From NCBI GenBank assembly GCA_000750105.3, contig JPHH03000066.1, forward strand, positions 110,833-174,832: DNA of 64,000 nucleotides, in the 5' to 3' direction. Each line of letters opens with the position of its first letter. Position 1 is the first letter of the stretch. A program made the position numbers and the translations under genes. The notes under the pieces are model-generated. The model was not told the DNA's origin and did no database searches. It worked only from the letters and a program-made list of their open reading frames with translations. Below are positions 10,336 to 21,743 of this stretch, one piece after another. The DNA is from Tolypocladium sp. Sup5 PDA-1 (lineage: Eukaryota > Ascomycota > Sordariomycetes > Hypocreales > Ophiocordycipitaceae).

Positions 10336-12329
10336 TGTAAGGATTGGGTGTAATGGTTCTTAAAGGTAAGAAGTATAACGCTTTAGGTGTTAGGGAGAAT
10401 TTGTTGAGCTGTATTACTGAGAACCTAAGCTTAAGGAAGAAGAAGAAGAGAAAATAAAGAGGACTCGCTAGGGGTTTATATCGATACGCAGCCGCTAGAG
10501 GCGGCTCGTGCTAATAACTCACTGGTCCCCGAGAGTATATTAGAGCGCGTTACGGAGGGGGCGCTATAATATCAACGCTTGCATACCACCGGCGGCTCCT
10601 ATATCGTAGCCTGGCTAAAATGGCGCATCGTCTGACTTCATCAAACATGACGGCATTGTCAAATCGAAGTTTCACCTCCATGACGCATCCACGCATTGCT
10701 TCCACCTTGTAGTGCGAATGCAAGAATAGACATAGGCCGCGTAATCTGGCCTTCTTCGGCTTTCCAACAAAGGCATTACTGTGCCTCAGTGAAAGACGAC
10801 TGAAAGCTCGGACCAGAGCACCAGCGAATTATGCATCTCCTCTCGATACCAGTCCCGATGTCATGTATTTGGGTGTTTCCAAGGTAGGTTTACCTAAATC
10901 CGACGTTGCTATCCGACTTATGATCCATGAAGAGCACCTGTCTCTGGTGAAGCTGCTCAACGTTGTACAGCCCCTCCGCCTGGCGAGCGGTTGCGTTTCT
11001 GTCTCGGGGGCATCAAAGAATTGACCCAAAGTCCTCTTTGAGCTGACAGACAAACATGGCAAATCCTTTCAACGTGGCTCTCGGAAACTGGGCTGATGCT
11101 TGCGCTCCACTGCGACTGCGATAGATCGCCGCTGCGCTTGCCGAACAGACCTGCGACAGCCCATGTACAACAAGGGACGATCACAGCGCGACCAGGGTAT
11201 ATTGAATACGGCAAAGCAATGACATCAAGTTTTATCATACTGTGCAAGGAATGTACAAATGCCCACATCTCCTTCGTACATGCCCTTGGTGCGAGTCGAT
11301 CGTGCTTCGTGACCCAGAGTAACAGTCCGACCTCCACGCAGACCCGTGCCCCGTCACCAGATTCTTCTCACTGTCGTCCTCGCCGTTCGTGGCAACGGCC
11401 TCATCTCGAACGACTGCTGGGGACCCAGAGGGGAAGGGGCCGAGGCAGGTGGTAGGAGCTGATGATGTCGTCGCCGCTCGACATGAGGCCGCTGGATTCG
11501 TCCATGCCGATGGTCTGGGCGAGCGACGGCGAGTTTGACGGCGGTGGAACTTTGGGAGCAAGGTTTGTGCACGACTGGCTTGCTTGAGATAGGTTGTCCG
11601 CGGAAGGTGCCGCCTGTTGATCTGTAGTCGAGGGGGAGGGCTCTTTGGCTGGTCAGGCGGTTCGTTTGACCCGCCGCCTCGGAGACGGACGTTGCTGAGA
11701 GTTGATGGTCAGGAAGTGGTGCTGAAACCTTGAATCCAACGCAGACAACGTTTGGCAGCATCGTGTGGCAGGTGTCAGGAGCTGGTTGCGGCGCAACTAC
11801 ACAGGAGTGGCTCATGTGTACGGACTAGTGACATGTCGGATCTTTTGCTCCATTCAATCCTAGCCGAATCCTTTATCCCTCAAGAGGCATCGCTTCAACC
11901 GCCTCCGATTACCCCACGCCTACACCACTCACGGTAAATCGCCTCATAGGCAGTAGCACAGCCCGCACCATAATTACAGTCGCAGTTCTTAAGCTCTGAG
12001 TCTTTCTTATCCTGAGACTGAGCCAGTGTAACGCAAAACTCGGCTCGTCGGCATGTCACGTGCTGCTCGCTTGGATGGGGTCACACGCGATAATGTAGTC
12101 TTGCCATAGACTGAGCTGTCATTTGCGATAAGATCATTCTTCAAGACTGTCTTAGCTAGACAATAGAACCCTAGACGCCATAAGTATCGGGAATCAATGT
12201 ATAAATGCCGACGCCTTCTCCCCCGAAGATCCAGCTGCCCCTTCCCGACCTTGTCGCCATCTCAACAATCTTGTCATTGCTCTTAACTATTGCACGACGC
12301 GTCAGCCTAGTCGAACCTCAAACGCTAAT
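10336..12329. other. long intergenic stretch with a possible coding relic
   Basis: No intact gene is visible. On the minus strand at about 11430-11640 one frame reads as a Ser/Pro/Gln-rich, coding-like sequence (containing GMDESSGLMSSGDDIISS) of the kind seen in transcription-factor linkers. Stops and frame changes surround it, so it may be a relic. Near 12199 a GTATAAATG box and a pyrimidine-rich leader precede the next small gene. Confidence 0.45.
12199..12207 (+). promoter_or_regulatory. TATA box of small secreted protein candidate
   Basis: GTATAAATG lies about 130 nt before the ATG at 12330 and is followed by a C/T-rich leader. This supports a real transcription unit here. Confidence 0.45.
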
Positions 12330-12488
12330 ATGAAAACCATATTTGTTATCGTTGCCGCTTTGTTGAATCTGGCAGCGGGCAGCGGGGTTTGTAACGGGAA
12401 GGATTGCTGCGATTATAATGTGAATCTTTCGGGGGCCAAAAGCATTGCCGGGCCACCAGAGATTCTAGGTCAGGCTGATTTGATGTAA
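12330..12488 (+). CDS. candidate small secreted protein, possibly with further exons
   Basis: The 52-codon frame begins with a signal peptide (MKTIFVIVAALLNLAAGSG) and continues VCNGKDCCDYN, giving three cysteines. The frame ends at TAA 12486-12488, but the same bases form a GTAAGG donor, so the coding region may continue after an intron that I could not fix (an acceptor at about 12602 is possible but gives only a few codons). No family is recognised. Support comes from the promoter layout and the signal peptide. Confidence 0.4.
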   Translation: MKTIFVIVAALLNLAAGSGVCNGKDCCDYNVNLSGAKSIAGPPEILGQADLM

Positions 12489-13423
12489 GGAATATGGATT
12501 CATTGTTACGTACCCTGTACGAAGTACATTATTGGTATCACGATGGTGCAGTGGGTAGCTTACCGCCGTGTAAGCCAGTCCTATCTTTTACCATTGCTGA
12601 CAGACTTTGGCCCTGGGGGATTTAATGCCGATAGGTGGTGGCTGGCTCGTCGTGGTCTCGGTCCTTCATCGTTGTCCCCCTCCTTTACGAGGCAATGACG
12701 CCCCGTCGGCTAACAGTAGATACTATGTACAGAGCCTGCTGTATTCTGGCTTGATCTACTGCGCATTATTGGTTCGTACAATGACGGAGCGGAATACAGA
12801 AATAGGGGGCATGGACTGCGTCATCAAGCTTAGATGTATAGAATGTCAGCAGTGCAGTCAGGGCAGCGACATGAACGCCACCATTTGCCGCCCTGTCGGG
12901 CCATTCTGGAAGCTCCTTTTACGTAGCACAGCAATGTATTGCTGGTCTGCTGTCGCCCACGCTGCATTGCCTCACTAGCTGAAGGCTCAAGTGCAGGATG
13001 AAGCATGCCAAGGGATGGATGATGGGTTTGTTGGCCGCCACCTATGCTTTGTCATGACGCTCGTTTCGCAAGTTAAACGTTAATGAGCCAACGAGGGTTC
13101 CGCAAGAGGCCAAACATGGAGTCGCCCAAGCATTCGTCTAGGTGATGAATACCGGGCAGTACTTCCGGACCCGGATCTCCACTCGTGTGGGGCCGCCAAC
13201 GTCGGGTCGATTTTAAGCTTAGTGCAAGGGAACCCACCGTGCTGGATGCGGTGCCGTCATTTGTGTCCACTCCTGCCAGGAACAGCAAGCCCTACTGACG
13301 TCAAGGCCAAGAAAACTGCGCGTCTTTAAAAGATGATGTGTAGCTGTTGGCGCATTTTGTGCTGCAGCGTGCAGATCTGGAGGCTTAGACTTGCGCGTCA
13401 CTGAGGAAGAGTGACTGTTTAAA
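12489..13423. other. intergenic
   Basis: One open frame of 123 codons (12607-12978) has no domain, no signal peptide and irregular composition. I see nothing else apart from the probable promoter of the amidotransferase-like gene at its right end. Confidence 0.55.
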
Positions 13424-14509
13424 GTGATGCTTATCCGTCAAGGCGCTTCACGAGTTCTATCGAGGTGCATCTTCACGGGAACTACTTGTTCAAGTCCGCT
13501 GCAGAACCTAAATCACTTCACCAAAACGGCATCAGCTCTTCCTTTAGCAACACCGACTGCGCTGCGCATACCCGCACGAACCTACAGCATGTTGCAACAC
13601 TACAAACCGACCATCGAGTCCCCCGTGGTGCGGCTCATTGTCCTCGAGACCGACAAGCCGCACCCGGACACGCAAAACGAGCGCGGGTCGTTCGGCGAGA
13701 TCCTGCATACGCTTTTTAGCCAGGCTGGCGCGGCGCATCACCCTGCGCTAGGGGTGGAGACGGATCAGGTCTTTGTCGTGACCGAACAGGGCGGACGGAT
13801 GCCAAAGGCTGAGGAGTTTGAAGGATTCCAGGGGCTTCTAATCACGGGCAGCATGTTTGACGCCCATGGGAACAACCAATGGATCCTGGATCTTCTGGCT
13901 TTGTTGAAGCGTGTGTTGCACTTCCTCCTAGCCTTTGGCAGACTCCGACGGACTGACATTCATCTAGACCTCTGGCTTACGCGCCCCGACTTCCACTTCA
14001 CCGGCGTTTGTTTCGGCCACCAACTTCTCTCCCGCCTCCTTGGCGCCACCGTTGCGCCCGCACCGTCAGGCGACTGGGAACTGGGCCACTGCCGCATCGA
14101 CCTCACGCCAACCGGCAGGCGCCTCTTCCGAACGCAATCTCCACACGTCCACCTGCATCAGATGCACCAAGACCAGGTCGTTGAACCTCCGACTCCATCG
14201 TCCGCACCGGAAGGCATGCTTGCCTCTGATGTAGGGATTTCGTGCTGGGGCAAGAGCGCCCACACGGCCGTGCAGGGATTGTACATCCCGAACCGCCTGT
14301 TTACGACGCAGGCCCATCTGGCCTTTGACGAGGACATGGTTAAGCGACAGATTCAGATGAGGGTGGAGAGCGGCGGCATTAAAGATCTAGAACACGCGGA
14401 TCGTGCGGCGGAGACGGCCCATCTGGAGCATGATGGGACGGAGGTAGCCAAGGCTATTTTGCGGTTGTTCATGTTTGATGATGATGGGATGGGATATGAT
14501 CCGAGGTAG
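13424..14509 (+). CDS. class I glutamine amidotransferase-like protein
   Basis: The open frame is 361 codons, but 13911-13967 (57 nt, GTGTGT donor, CTGAC branch, TAG acceptor) is very probably an intron whose removal keeps frame and restores a continuous family-like sequence, giving about 342 aa. The GATase1 nucleophile Cys lies in GVCFGHQLL. A His in the HLHQMHQDQV segment is the likely catalytic His. Fungal members are freestanding, GMP-synthase-amidotransferase-like proteins of poorly known function. The first about 55 residues are Arg/Ser/Thr-rich with almost no acidic residues, so a mitochondrial presequence is possible. If translation begins at the internal MLQHYKP the protein would be cytosolic. 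Confidence 0.8.
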   Translation: MMLIRQGASRVLSRCIFTGTTCSSPLQNLNHFTKTASALPLATPTALRIPARTYSMLQHYKPTIESPVVRLIVLETDKPHPDTQNERGSFGEILHTLFSQAGAAHHPALGVETDQVFVVTEQGGRMPKAEEFEGFQGLLITGSMFDAHGNNQWILDLLALLKRVLHFLLAFGRLRRTDIHLDLWLTRPDFHFTGVCFGHQLLSRLLGATVAPAPSGDWELGHCRIDLTPTGRRLFRTQSPHVHLHQMHQDQVVEPPTPSSAPEGMLASDVGISCWGKSAHTAVQGLYIPNRLFTTQAHLAFDEDMVKRQIQMRVESGGIKDLEHADRAAETAHLEHDGTEVAKAILRLFMFDDDGMGYDPR

Positions 14510-15704
14510 ATGAATGGGTTCCAAGTCGGCCCACTAGTCAATGCCCTCAATACGGTATCTCGGCTGCGAGCTCTTCCTACGTGCATGTATACACCGCGCT
14601 CCGCAGCAACTGCACCAATCATTCATCTTTGCCAAGTGTTTCGAATTGCCCATTGTATGCAACGACGTTGAACAGATACCCTCAGTGGCGCCGAGTCCAT
14701 GCCGTGCGAAGCACCATGCTACTGTCGTACGGTCTCAGCCACGGATGCCGAACCCAATCTGTTTCATCCGCGATTCGGTGCCGTTGATGTAGGTAACCTG
14801 GATGGACAGCTTGGTTCATGTCGGCTTTGAATAAACTTTTGTTCATATACCCCGTAATCTTATCGACAACCAAAAGGACATTATGGAGCCTGTGGGACCG
14901 ATGGCACGTGGGTGACGTTACATGTACCTGATTGTCGAGTGGGTTTGCATGAACACCCTGAGCCACCGCTCTGACATTTCGCAACAATCTTCTAAAACGG
15001 CAATAGGTGGGAACGTCTGATGCCTTTCAACCGCTCACAGGTGAATCAGCAGAAATGAAAAAAAAGCTAGAATTGCTCTACATGGAGAGCAATGCCGTGA
15101 AATGTAGGTTTAACAGCCCTTTGCCCGTGATGGAGTATCTGCGTACAGATGCTCGGGCTGAGGGCATCGACGAAAGTGGCAGACCGTGAGACCTATTTCT
15201 TTCTCACATTTTGGCATAGAAAACAACGTTAAGGTATATCGGCTATCTTCAAAGCTGCATCTTCTCAGCCATTGATCCATAACATGATTCGGGGCAAAGC
15301 GTACTTGAGTCGTGGCTCGTGTAACCTCCTCCACACCCTGGTAGGGCAGCCTATGCAGACGCGTCGCCATTACTTTTATCACAGCATCTACTCAGCCTGG
15401 CTTCATTTTCTCAGCCCATAGTCTGCTGTGGGTAAGGCCGAGCTGCCCCGGATACATGGAGAGGCATTTACAACTATGGTCCAAACACTTGGTTTGTACA
15501 ACATCACGCGATTTAAGCCAAGCACACGGAGCTTGACCGAGTCAATTTTCGTGCAGTCACGAGTCTAAAAGATATAAAGACTCTCCTCGTCCTTCTTACA
15601 CATATCGCTAACTCTCAGCAACATCTTATTCACCATTTCTTTCTAGTTGTCTGGTACAGTCACGCACATCTCACTCAATCCCGGTGTCATCTTCAAAGCC
15701 CACA
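14510..15704. other. intergenic, lipase promoter at right end
   Basis: No coding region was recognised. GATATAAAGA at 15571-15580 is a probable TATA box for the lipase gene, about 130 nt before its ATG, with a C/T-rich leader between. Confidence 0.6.
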
Positions 15705-16927
15705 ATGTGGTTCAATACCCTAGCTATTGCTCTTGGAGCTGTCCAACTTACTGCGGCCCTGACGATTGACACTCGACAAGGTGTGTACATTATTTACAAG
15801 CCCAGTATCCCATAATACCGAGCTTTCATCAACCACCATCCGGGCCTTGTGCCTCTTTCTATTTTGATCTGTTTCACGGGGGGCGGGGCATAACTAACCA
15901 AGAAGCAGCTGTCGCGCCAGACTCGCCTGATGAGTTTGAACTCTTTGCGCAATATTCCATGGCAGCGTACTGCGAGCGCCTTCATGACGGGTTTGACAAA
16001 ACGGCTGTGTGCACCACCACACAGGAGGCCGCGTGCCCCAACTTTGACAGTACCACCACAGTCAGGGAATTCGTCAACGCTGGCATGTTCGGCATTGGTG
16101 GCTACATTGCCAGGAACCCCGGCAAGAAGCACATCGTGGTTGCGTTCAAGGGAACCGATTCGGCCATGGATGTTATGACTGATCTTGCCAAGGGTCAGAT
16201 TGACAGGTACTTGCTCTTCCTTCTGTTTATGCGCTACAATAGGCTGTTGTATGTTCCCCTGAGCTGACATTGAGGTAGTGATATCTGCAGTGGATGCCGG
16301 TTGCACCAAGGATTTGGGACTGCCTTCAACCTCGTCAAGGGCCAAGTCGAAGAAGCCGTTAGGGCCGAAAGGGCTACGCCTGGGCAAGAGAATTATCGCG
16401 TGGTCGTGACTGGCCATTCCCTCGGAGGCGCCGTGGCGACGGTCGCGGGCGCCTACCTCCGAAAGCAGGGCATCCCATGTGACCTCTACACGTACGGCAG
16501 CCCGCGCGTCGGCAACGACAAGTTTGCGCAGTTTGCGTCCTCGCAGGCGGGCTTCTCCGCCCGCATCACCAACCGCAATGACGTCGTCACCGCGATACCC
16601 ATGTTTGCATTCTTCCCGCGAAAATATGAGCACACCTTTCCGGAGTACTGGTACCCGGAAGGGCTGCAGGGGCAGGCAAAGAGGTATGACAGCCCACGCA
16701 GGGTGTGCCATAACGAACGAGACTGCACCAGCGCATCCTGCGGAAGTCTCACAGCAATTTTCAGCGTGGCGGGGGGCTGCAACGTGGCCGACCACTCGCT
16801 GTACACGAGCTCCTTCAAGCCGTGCGGCGGCCGTGAGAGCAGGGAGTTGGAGCAGATGCCCAGCATTGAACAGCTGCAGGTTATTATTGACAAGCAGAAC
16901 CAAGAGGGAGACCAGGGTGGAGCCTAG
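15705..16927 (+). CDS. secreted class 3 lipase
   Basis: Exons 15705-15780, 15909-16206 and 16279-16927 give 340 aa. The start is the ATG after CACA, followed by a signal peptide (MWFNTLAIALGAVQLTAA). The lipase_3 domain covers most of the protein. The nucleophile Ser172 lies in GHSLGG, the probable acid Asp in NRNDVVTAIP and the His in VADHSLY. The oxyanion/lid region is preceded by FKGTDSAMD. The segment SDICSGC before HQGF is typical of extracellular fungal class 3 lipases and feruloyl-esterase-like relatives. Introns of 128 and 72 nt have GT/AG ends. It would hydrolyse triacylglycerols or related esters outside the cell. Confidence 0.9.
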
Positions 16928-17133
16928 GAGGATGGTGATAGAAAATCGCGTGGTTCGGGGGTTCAAGGTGCTGGCATACAAGAAAGGGTGCCACCTATAT
17001 GTATCTGGTATTGACCACCTCCAACTCGCCATAGAAACAGGCTAGCTACATGCAATCTTACTCAGAGCTCTACACTTTGCAGTCAGGCTAGTTACATGAT
17101 CATCCAAGGCTTTCCTAATAATCGAGGTCCAAA
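16928..17133. other. short intergenic
   Basis: The 3' flank of the lipase gene. After the first stop of the DUF3425 frame (at 17134) the same minus-strand frame runs on for about 14 codons to a second stop near 17090. Confidence 0.5.
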
Positions 17134-17547
17134 TCAGAGCCTTGACACTGTCCAGAAACAGGTCTCTTCCAACACCTCGTCGGTTATGAGCCACCACCAT
17201 TTCATTGACAAACCTTCTTGCCCTTCCCATCCCCTCTTATCCCACGGAGTCGTTCCCCAGACTTTAAGGCTCCCAGAAACCAAGTCTGACGTGAAGTTGG
17301 GGCCGTGCACAACGTCGCTAGCTCGCAATAGTTTGTCTCTGAAGAAAGCAAACGGAAGAAGATCAACGTAGGGGAGATGAGGTTTGCGGGACAGGAGCGC
17401 TGTTGGAGATAGTGCAGGCGGCGCGACGGTGGAAGCTGGGGTATGAATCTCAGGTATACGGAAAGGAGTACGGCAGTCAATGCGGAGAATGTTGGCATTG
17501 GTTAACAGGGCAGAAAGAGTGCGGATCCCAGGTAGCCTGAGGTGCAT
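17134..17547 (-). pseudogene. orphan DUF3425 (bZIP-associated) C-terminal domain fragment
   Basis: The frame reads HLPYVDLLPFAFFRDKLL, then SLKVWGTTPWDKRGWEGQEG, then MKWWWLITDEVLE. This is the conserved PWIDLLP / WG-PWD-WE / WWFL sequence of DUF3425, the domain at the C-terminus of many fungal bZIP-type regulators. The frame stops (TGA) right after FWTVSRL and could continue in frame for about 14 codons beyond it. No basic region or zipper was found on the minus strand up to about 17900, and the segment upstream of residue 60 is not family-like. I read it as a truncated copy or relic rather than a working regulator. An undetected 5' exon would change that. Confidence 0.6.
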
Positions 17548-18324
17548 TTATATCCACGTCGTTTCCATCCATCCGGGGCAGATACTCGCAGAGACGGCTC
17601 AAAATGTGTGCAAAGATGTTTCAATTGATCAGGGCAAGTATGCAGCCTTACGTGCCGTGGTTTTGAGCCGGCCTGGTGCAATAATCCCACGAGAATACAA
17701 GCATTGCTCAACGCGTTTATAGCTGCTCTACCGGCCGATTTCACCGTTTGGGTGCTTAGCCATGAGGCAAGGTTCTCAAGGGAAATATAGTATGCGCAAA
17801 TTGGGATGTCGAGGAGCTGAAGGAGAGAGAGCAAGACGTTGAAAATAGCAGTCGCGTGTTGACTCTCCCGATTGAAGGTTGGCCGTTCAAATCTAAGCTG
17901 GCAGAGGCATTTTAGTTTAGCAGGAAGCAGAATGCCACTTTACCGAAGAAATGTCCTTTTATCTGGAGATCGAATATTGCTGTATTTTGAGTCCCGACTC
18001 CCCATGGGAGCCGTTCTCTCCAGCATCAATTGGTTGTATTTGTCCTGCGTTAGAAAGATATCTCGGCAGGTTAACAAAGACAACGAAGTAAAAGTACCAC
18101 CCGGTCAGCGGGGTTTAGATAACAGCCGACGCGCCCCGAACATTAATTCGTGACGTGTTACTTCGATAATGCTTCTGGTCAGCGTACCATCATGCCTACG
18201 TCACAGGCTCACGGCAGATAACCGTCGTGGAGTGACACTTCAGCTGTGCCCCGCTTCAGCTACACTTGGAGAATCACACTTCGTGAGTCCGTAGATCAGG
18301 ACTTAATACTATACCACGCAAGAA
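17548..18324. other. intergenic
   Basis: Nothing was recognised. It probably contains the promoter of the reductase gene. Confidence 0.55.
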
Positions 18325-19641
18325 ATGGCGGGAAACAAACAATCAGTCCTGATAACTGGCGGAAATGGCTTCATTGCGTCACACATCGTGTCGCAATTGA
18401 TAAAGGCAAGAATTCAATGCAGCACTATCGGCGAGCCATGAAGCTGACAGGTCTGTAGTCAGGTAATGATGTGACGGCCACTGTTAGATCCCAGGACAAG
18501 GCTCAGCAGGTGCTGAAGGAACACCCAGCATGGGAAGGCAAGGTTCAATTCGGCTTCGTGCCAGATGTGAGCACGTTGGATGCCCATGACAAGCTCTTCG
18601 ATAAGCCGTACGACTTTATCATCCACACAGCATCGCCTGTCACGTTCAAGGTCGACGATATCCAGAGAGACCTCATCGACCCCGCAGTTCATGGGTAAAG
18701 TTCCTCACATCTTCTTGTACTGTTTTTCTCGAGCAGATCTAACTATCTCTTAGTACGCTTGGGCTATTGCAAAGCGCCCAGAAGCTGGGAGGCTCTGGAT
18801 TGAAGCGTGTCGTACTCCTCGGAAGCGCTGTGTCGATCTTGAACTCATTTGAAGGCGACGACGCTAAAGGCAAAGACTACACAGAGGAGGACTGGAATCC
18901 AGTGAGTCGGTCATCGTATACCCCATGTTCCGATTCAGACGGCTAAGCCATCGTACAGGTCACAGCAGAAGACGCGATTGAGCGCCAGGATGCGGTACTT
19001 GGGTACAACGCGTCGAAGAAGCTAGCAGAGAAAGCTGCGTGGAAGTTCATGGATGAGAACGAGACTGCCTTTGACCTGACAGTCATCAACCCGGACATCG
19101 TCATTGGCCCGATGCTACATCCTGTGCCTGGCCCTCACTCTATAAACGAGACCAATAGGTTTGCCATCTATAACTTTATGGACGGAACATATAAAGCGAT
19201 CGAGCCCGTCTTGTTTCCGTTCTATCACTTTGTAAGCCTTCCTAGTTTGAACATCCAACTGTCAAATGAGCTTAATCTGACGCCGATTATTATTAGGTGG
19301 ATGTCCGAGACGTCGCCAAGGCGCACGTTCTTGCTATGGCTGCCCCTGGAGCTTCAAACAAGCGTATTCTGCTCGTTGCTGGATTGATCACGCCGCAGCT
19401 CGTGGCCAACACTATTCGCAAGCATTTTCCAGAACTCAGGGACAGAGTAGCTGAGGGAAATCCGGTTCAAATTTTCCCCAAGGGCGTAAACCCTATGGGC
19501 TGGAATGTGTCAAGGAGCCACGAGGTTTTTGGGAAAGACTGGGCTTACCGGAGCCTGGAGGAGAGTGTGGCAGATACGGTCAGGGATATACTCCGCCACG
19601 AGGCTCACTGGAGTGCCACCGGCACCGGGCAAAGGAAGTGA
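18325..19641 (+). CDS. NAD(P)-dependent extended SDR (dihydroflavonol-reductase/GRE2-like)
   Basis: Five exons (18325-18405, 18459-18694, 18754-18901, 18959-19231, 19297-19641) give 360 aa. The N-terminal nucleotide-binding glycine motif is TGGNGFIAS. The catalytic Tyr and Lys are in YNASKKLAEKAAW, and FVPDVS and HTASPV are typical of the DFR/GRE2 branch. The enzyme should reduce a ketone or aldehyde with NADPH; the substrate is unknown. Intron 1 (18406-18458) begins with GC (AAG-GCAAGA) and ends in TAG. No GT donor nearby gives the conserved K-S-G-N-D-V-T-A-T-V-R continuity. The other introns are GT-AG. There is no biosynthetic core gene beside it, so a stand-alone aldehyde or ketone detoxifier is most likely. 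Confidence 0.88.
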
Positions 19642-20312
19642 CGGGGCTATTCTCAACCAGGACTTAACTGGGAGCCCAGCTCATTGCTGGTGCGAGCATG
19701 CCCCTGCTGGTAAAATTGTTCTATGATATTGTGGAGTGGCTTTGGAAAATGGACAGTCTCTATTTGGGAATAGGTAAACACTCTTTTGCTTACACGCAGG
19801 CTGGGGTAAAGTGATCGCCGTCATGCGGTAGGGTTTATCCGAGGCAGGGTGCGTTGGGATCAGCTTCATTCTCAAGCAGCCAGCGAACGCAGTCCTCATC
19901 ATCTGCAACCCGGCTAATAAGGAGCGTCGTGCCGGTAGTATTCCTCACGGTCTTGTGTTAGATGCAAGCAGCATACCAAAGGACTTGTGGCCACAGCCGA
20001 GACTCCATCTTATTGATGTCCCATGCGCCCTAGAAGGACAGCTCCAGGGCGTCGGAAGGAATGCGACCTCGGTGCTCCTCGAAGATGTCTTCAAGGTCGT
20101 AGAGTCGGCATCTGCCGGACCGCGGATAATACTCCCGCTTCTAGGATTTGAGCAATGGGGCAACGGCCGTCACATCCAAGACGTTGACTTCCATTTGGTC
20201 CAATACATATTGTGCGGTGTAAGCCCTGGTGTTAGTTGACGGCCGAGTATGAACCATATAGACGGCGAAGTTTTACTACATATCAGCTTACATTACCTCG
20301 TACAAGATCTCA
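19642..20312. other. intergenic
   Basis: No family-level similarity was recognised. A 94-codon frame at 19955-20239 is not supported by start context or domains. Confidence 0.5.
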
Positions 20313-20865
20313 TTACGCTGTAGTACCCGCATCTTTGACAGCATCGTTACCCAGTCTCTTCCTCTCATTACACACGCTAGCAACAAACCCAACGCCGCAC
20401 GCAGCAACGGCGATACCCAGCACGATCTTGATGCCCGCCATGTACGACGCCACGATTTCTGGCACTTTGTCTCCAGGAAACGCGTGCCATATCTCGGTCG
20501 CGCTGGTCTGCATAACGGCTTGCGCATCGATGCCAGGGGCGTTGGAGGGCAGCGTGTTGAGCATGTTGTTGGCAAAGGCGGAATGCGCGGCCGAGACGGA
20601 GACTGTGCCGCCGAGGCATTGGAACACTGGTAAGGTCAGTAACCTCAGTCCTTTAACAAGCAAGAGGAAAGACAACTCGCATTCGATCATAGATCGTCTG
20701 TTTCTCCTTGATGTGCGGAGCGGCATTGGTGGATGAAATTGTAGATGCGACGCTCGATGTGAGGTTGCGAGCGCTCTTATCCCCGTCTACGGGCAGAGAC
20801 GAAGCCATAATGGTCGCGTCTTGGGGCGGAATATCGCTAGGCGGAGGATCCCGCGAGTGCGCCAT
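20313..20865 (-). pseudogene. MFS transporter with the middle deleted
   Basis: On the minus strand the first part (20865-20653) is a hydrophilic Ser/Asp-rich tail starting MAHSRDPPPSDIPPQD, like the cytosolic N-terminus of a fungal drug:H+ antiporter. The second frame (to 20313) reads PVFQCLGGTVSVSAAHSAFA, a stretch with EIWHAFPGDKVPEIVASY, a hydrophobic helix and a basic tail, as in the last membrane segments of a DHA14-type MFS protein. The roughly 400 residues that should lie between (TM1 to about TM12) are absent. The two parts are in different frames, and no good GT-AG intron joins them. I therefore call it an internally deleted relic. Confidence 0.6.
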
Positions 20866-21743
20866 GGTTGGGGTTCGGCAGCAAGCAGCAACTCTAAAAA
20901 CTGCAACTCAGGGGCCAGTCCTGCTAATAAAAAAAATTCCACAGGAGATCAAGCCACGCCCATTCCCAACGCCCCGAATATAAGAAGAAATAAAAGAAGA
21001 GCAAGCGCGACAATCCCTTCTGCATCCTCGCTCGGCGTCCCATCGCTTGGCACAAGGACCCCTGCCCTCGATTCACATCCAATGCTTATGTCCACGCCAA
21101 TCAAAAGGCGTAGCCGTACCGGGATGTAGCGGGAACGGCGACCGATTCCCACCTCAGTGGGATTAGCGTAGACGAGTCATTGCACTGATGGGCGTCATTC
21201 TCGCTGCCGGGGCTGAGATCTTGCATGGTGGGTAAGGGCTCGACACCTCAACGCTGTGCAACGAGCTTGATTGCGCTGCCGAAAAATTGAACCGCAAGTC
21301 ATTCAATGTGATAAGTCGTCGATTTCGGCCGAGGCAACCGGCAGAGTCCCTGCGCCGCAGCCGACAACTGGCCGTTGACCAACTGCCGACGATTCCATGG
21401 CAGGGTTAGGGTTAGGCTCGACCCGTCGTCTATAATTTTCCAGCCGCTCTATTCGGGTGTAAACCGCCATTCTCTGAGCAAAGCGAACCCTTGCCGCAGA
21501 TGAGCTCTTGTTCACCTCGACTGTTGCCTAAGTCCAACGAGTTGCGTGTGTGCAGTGCATGTGCCGAACAACATGAAGCACGCACTTTGGAAACTTCACA
21601 TCCACCCCAGGCATCTTGTGAGCTCATGCACACTTCAACCAAGACCAACCCCAGGAATGGCACAGCTTTGAGAGACAAATTAAAGAGTAGTGGTCCACAG
21701 GCGGTGGCAGGTGTGGTCATTGTTGTCGCTACCGCCCGCCTGC
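20866..21743. other. intergenic
   Basis: No gene was seen. GGGTTAGGGTTAGG at about 21403-21416 is two telomere-like units, too few to matter. Confidence 0.6.

Noticed and set aside
15794..17032. 412-codon minus-strand frame opposite the lipase gene
   Set aside because: It is a shadow of the lipase exons and crosses both lipase introns. It has no domain, and the plus strand has a complete catalytic triad.
21403..21416. Telomere-like TTAGGG repeats
   Set aside because: Only two units; chance or a minor interstitial trace.
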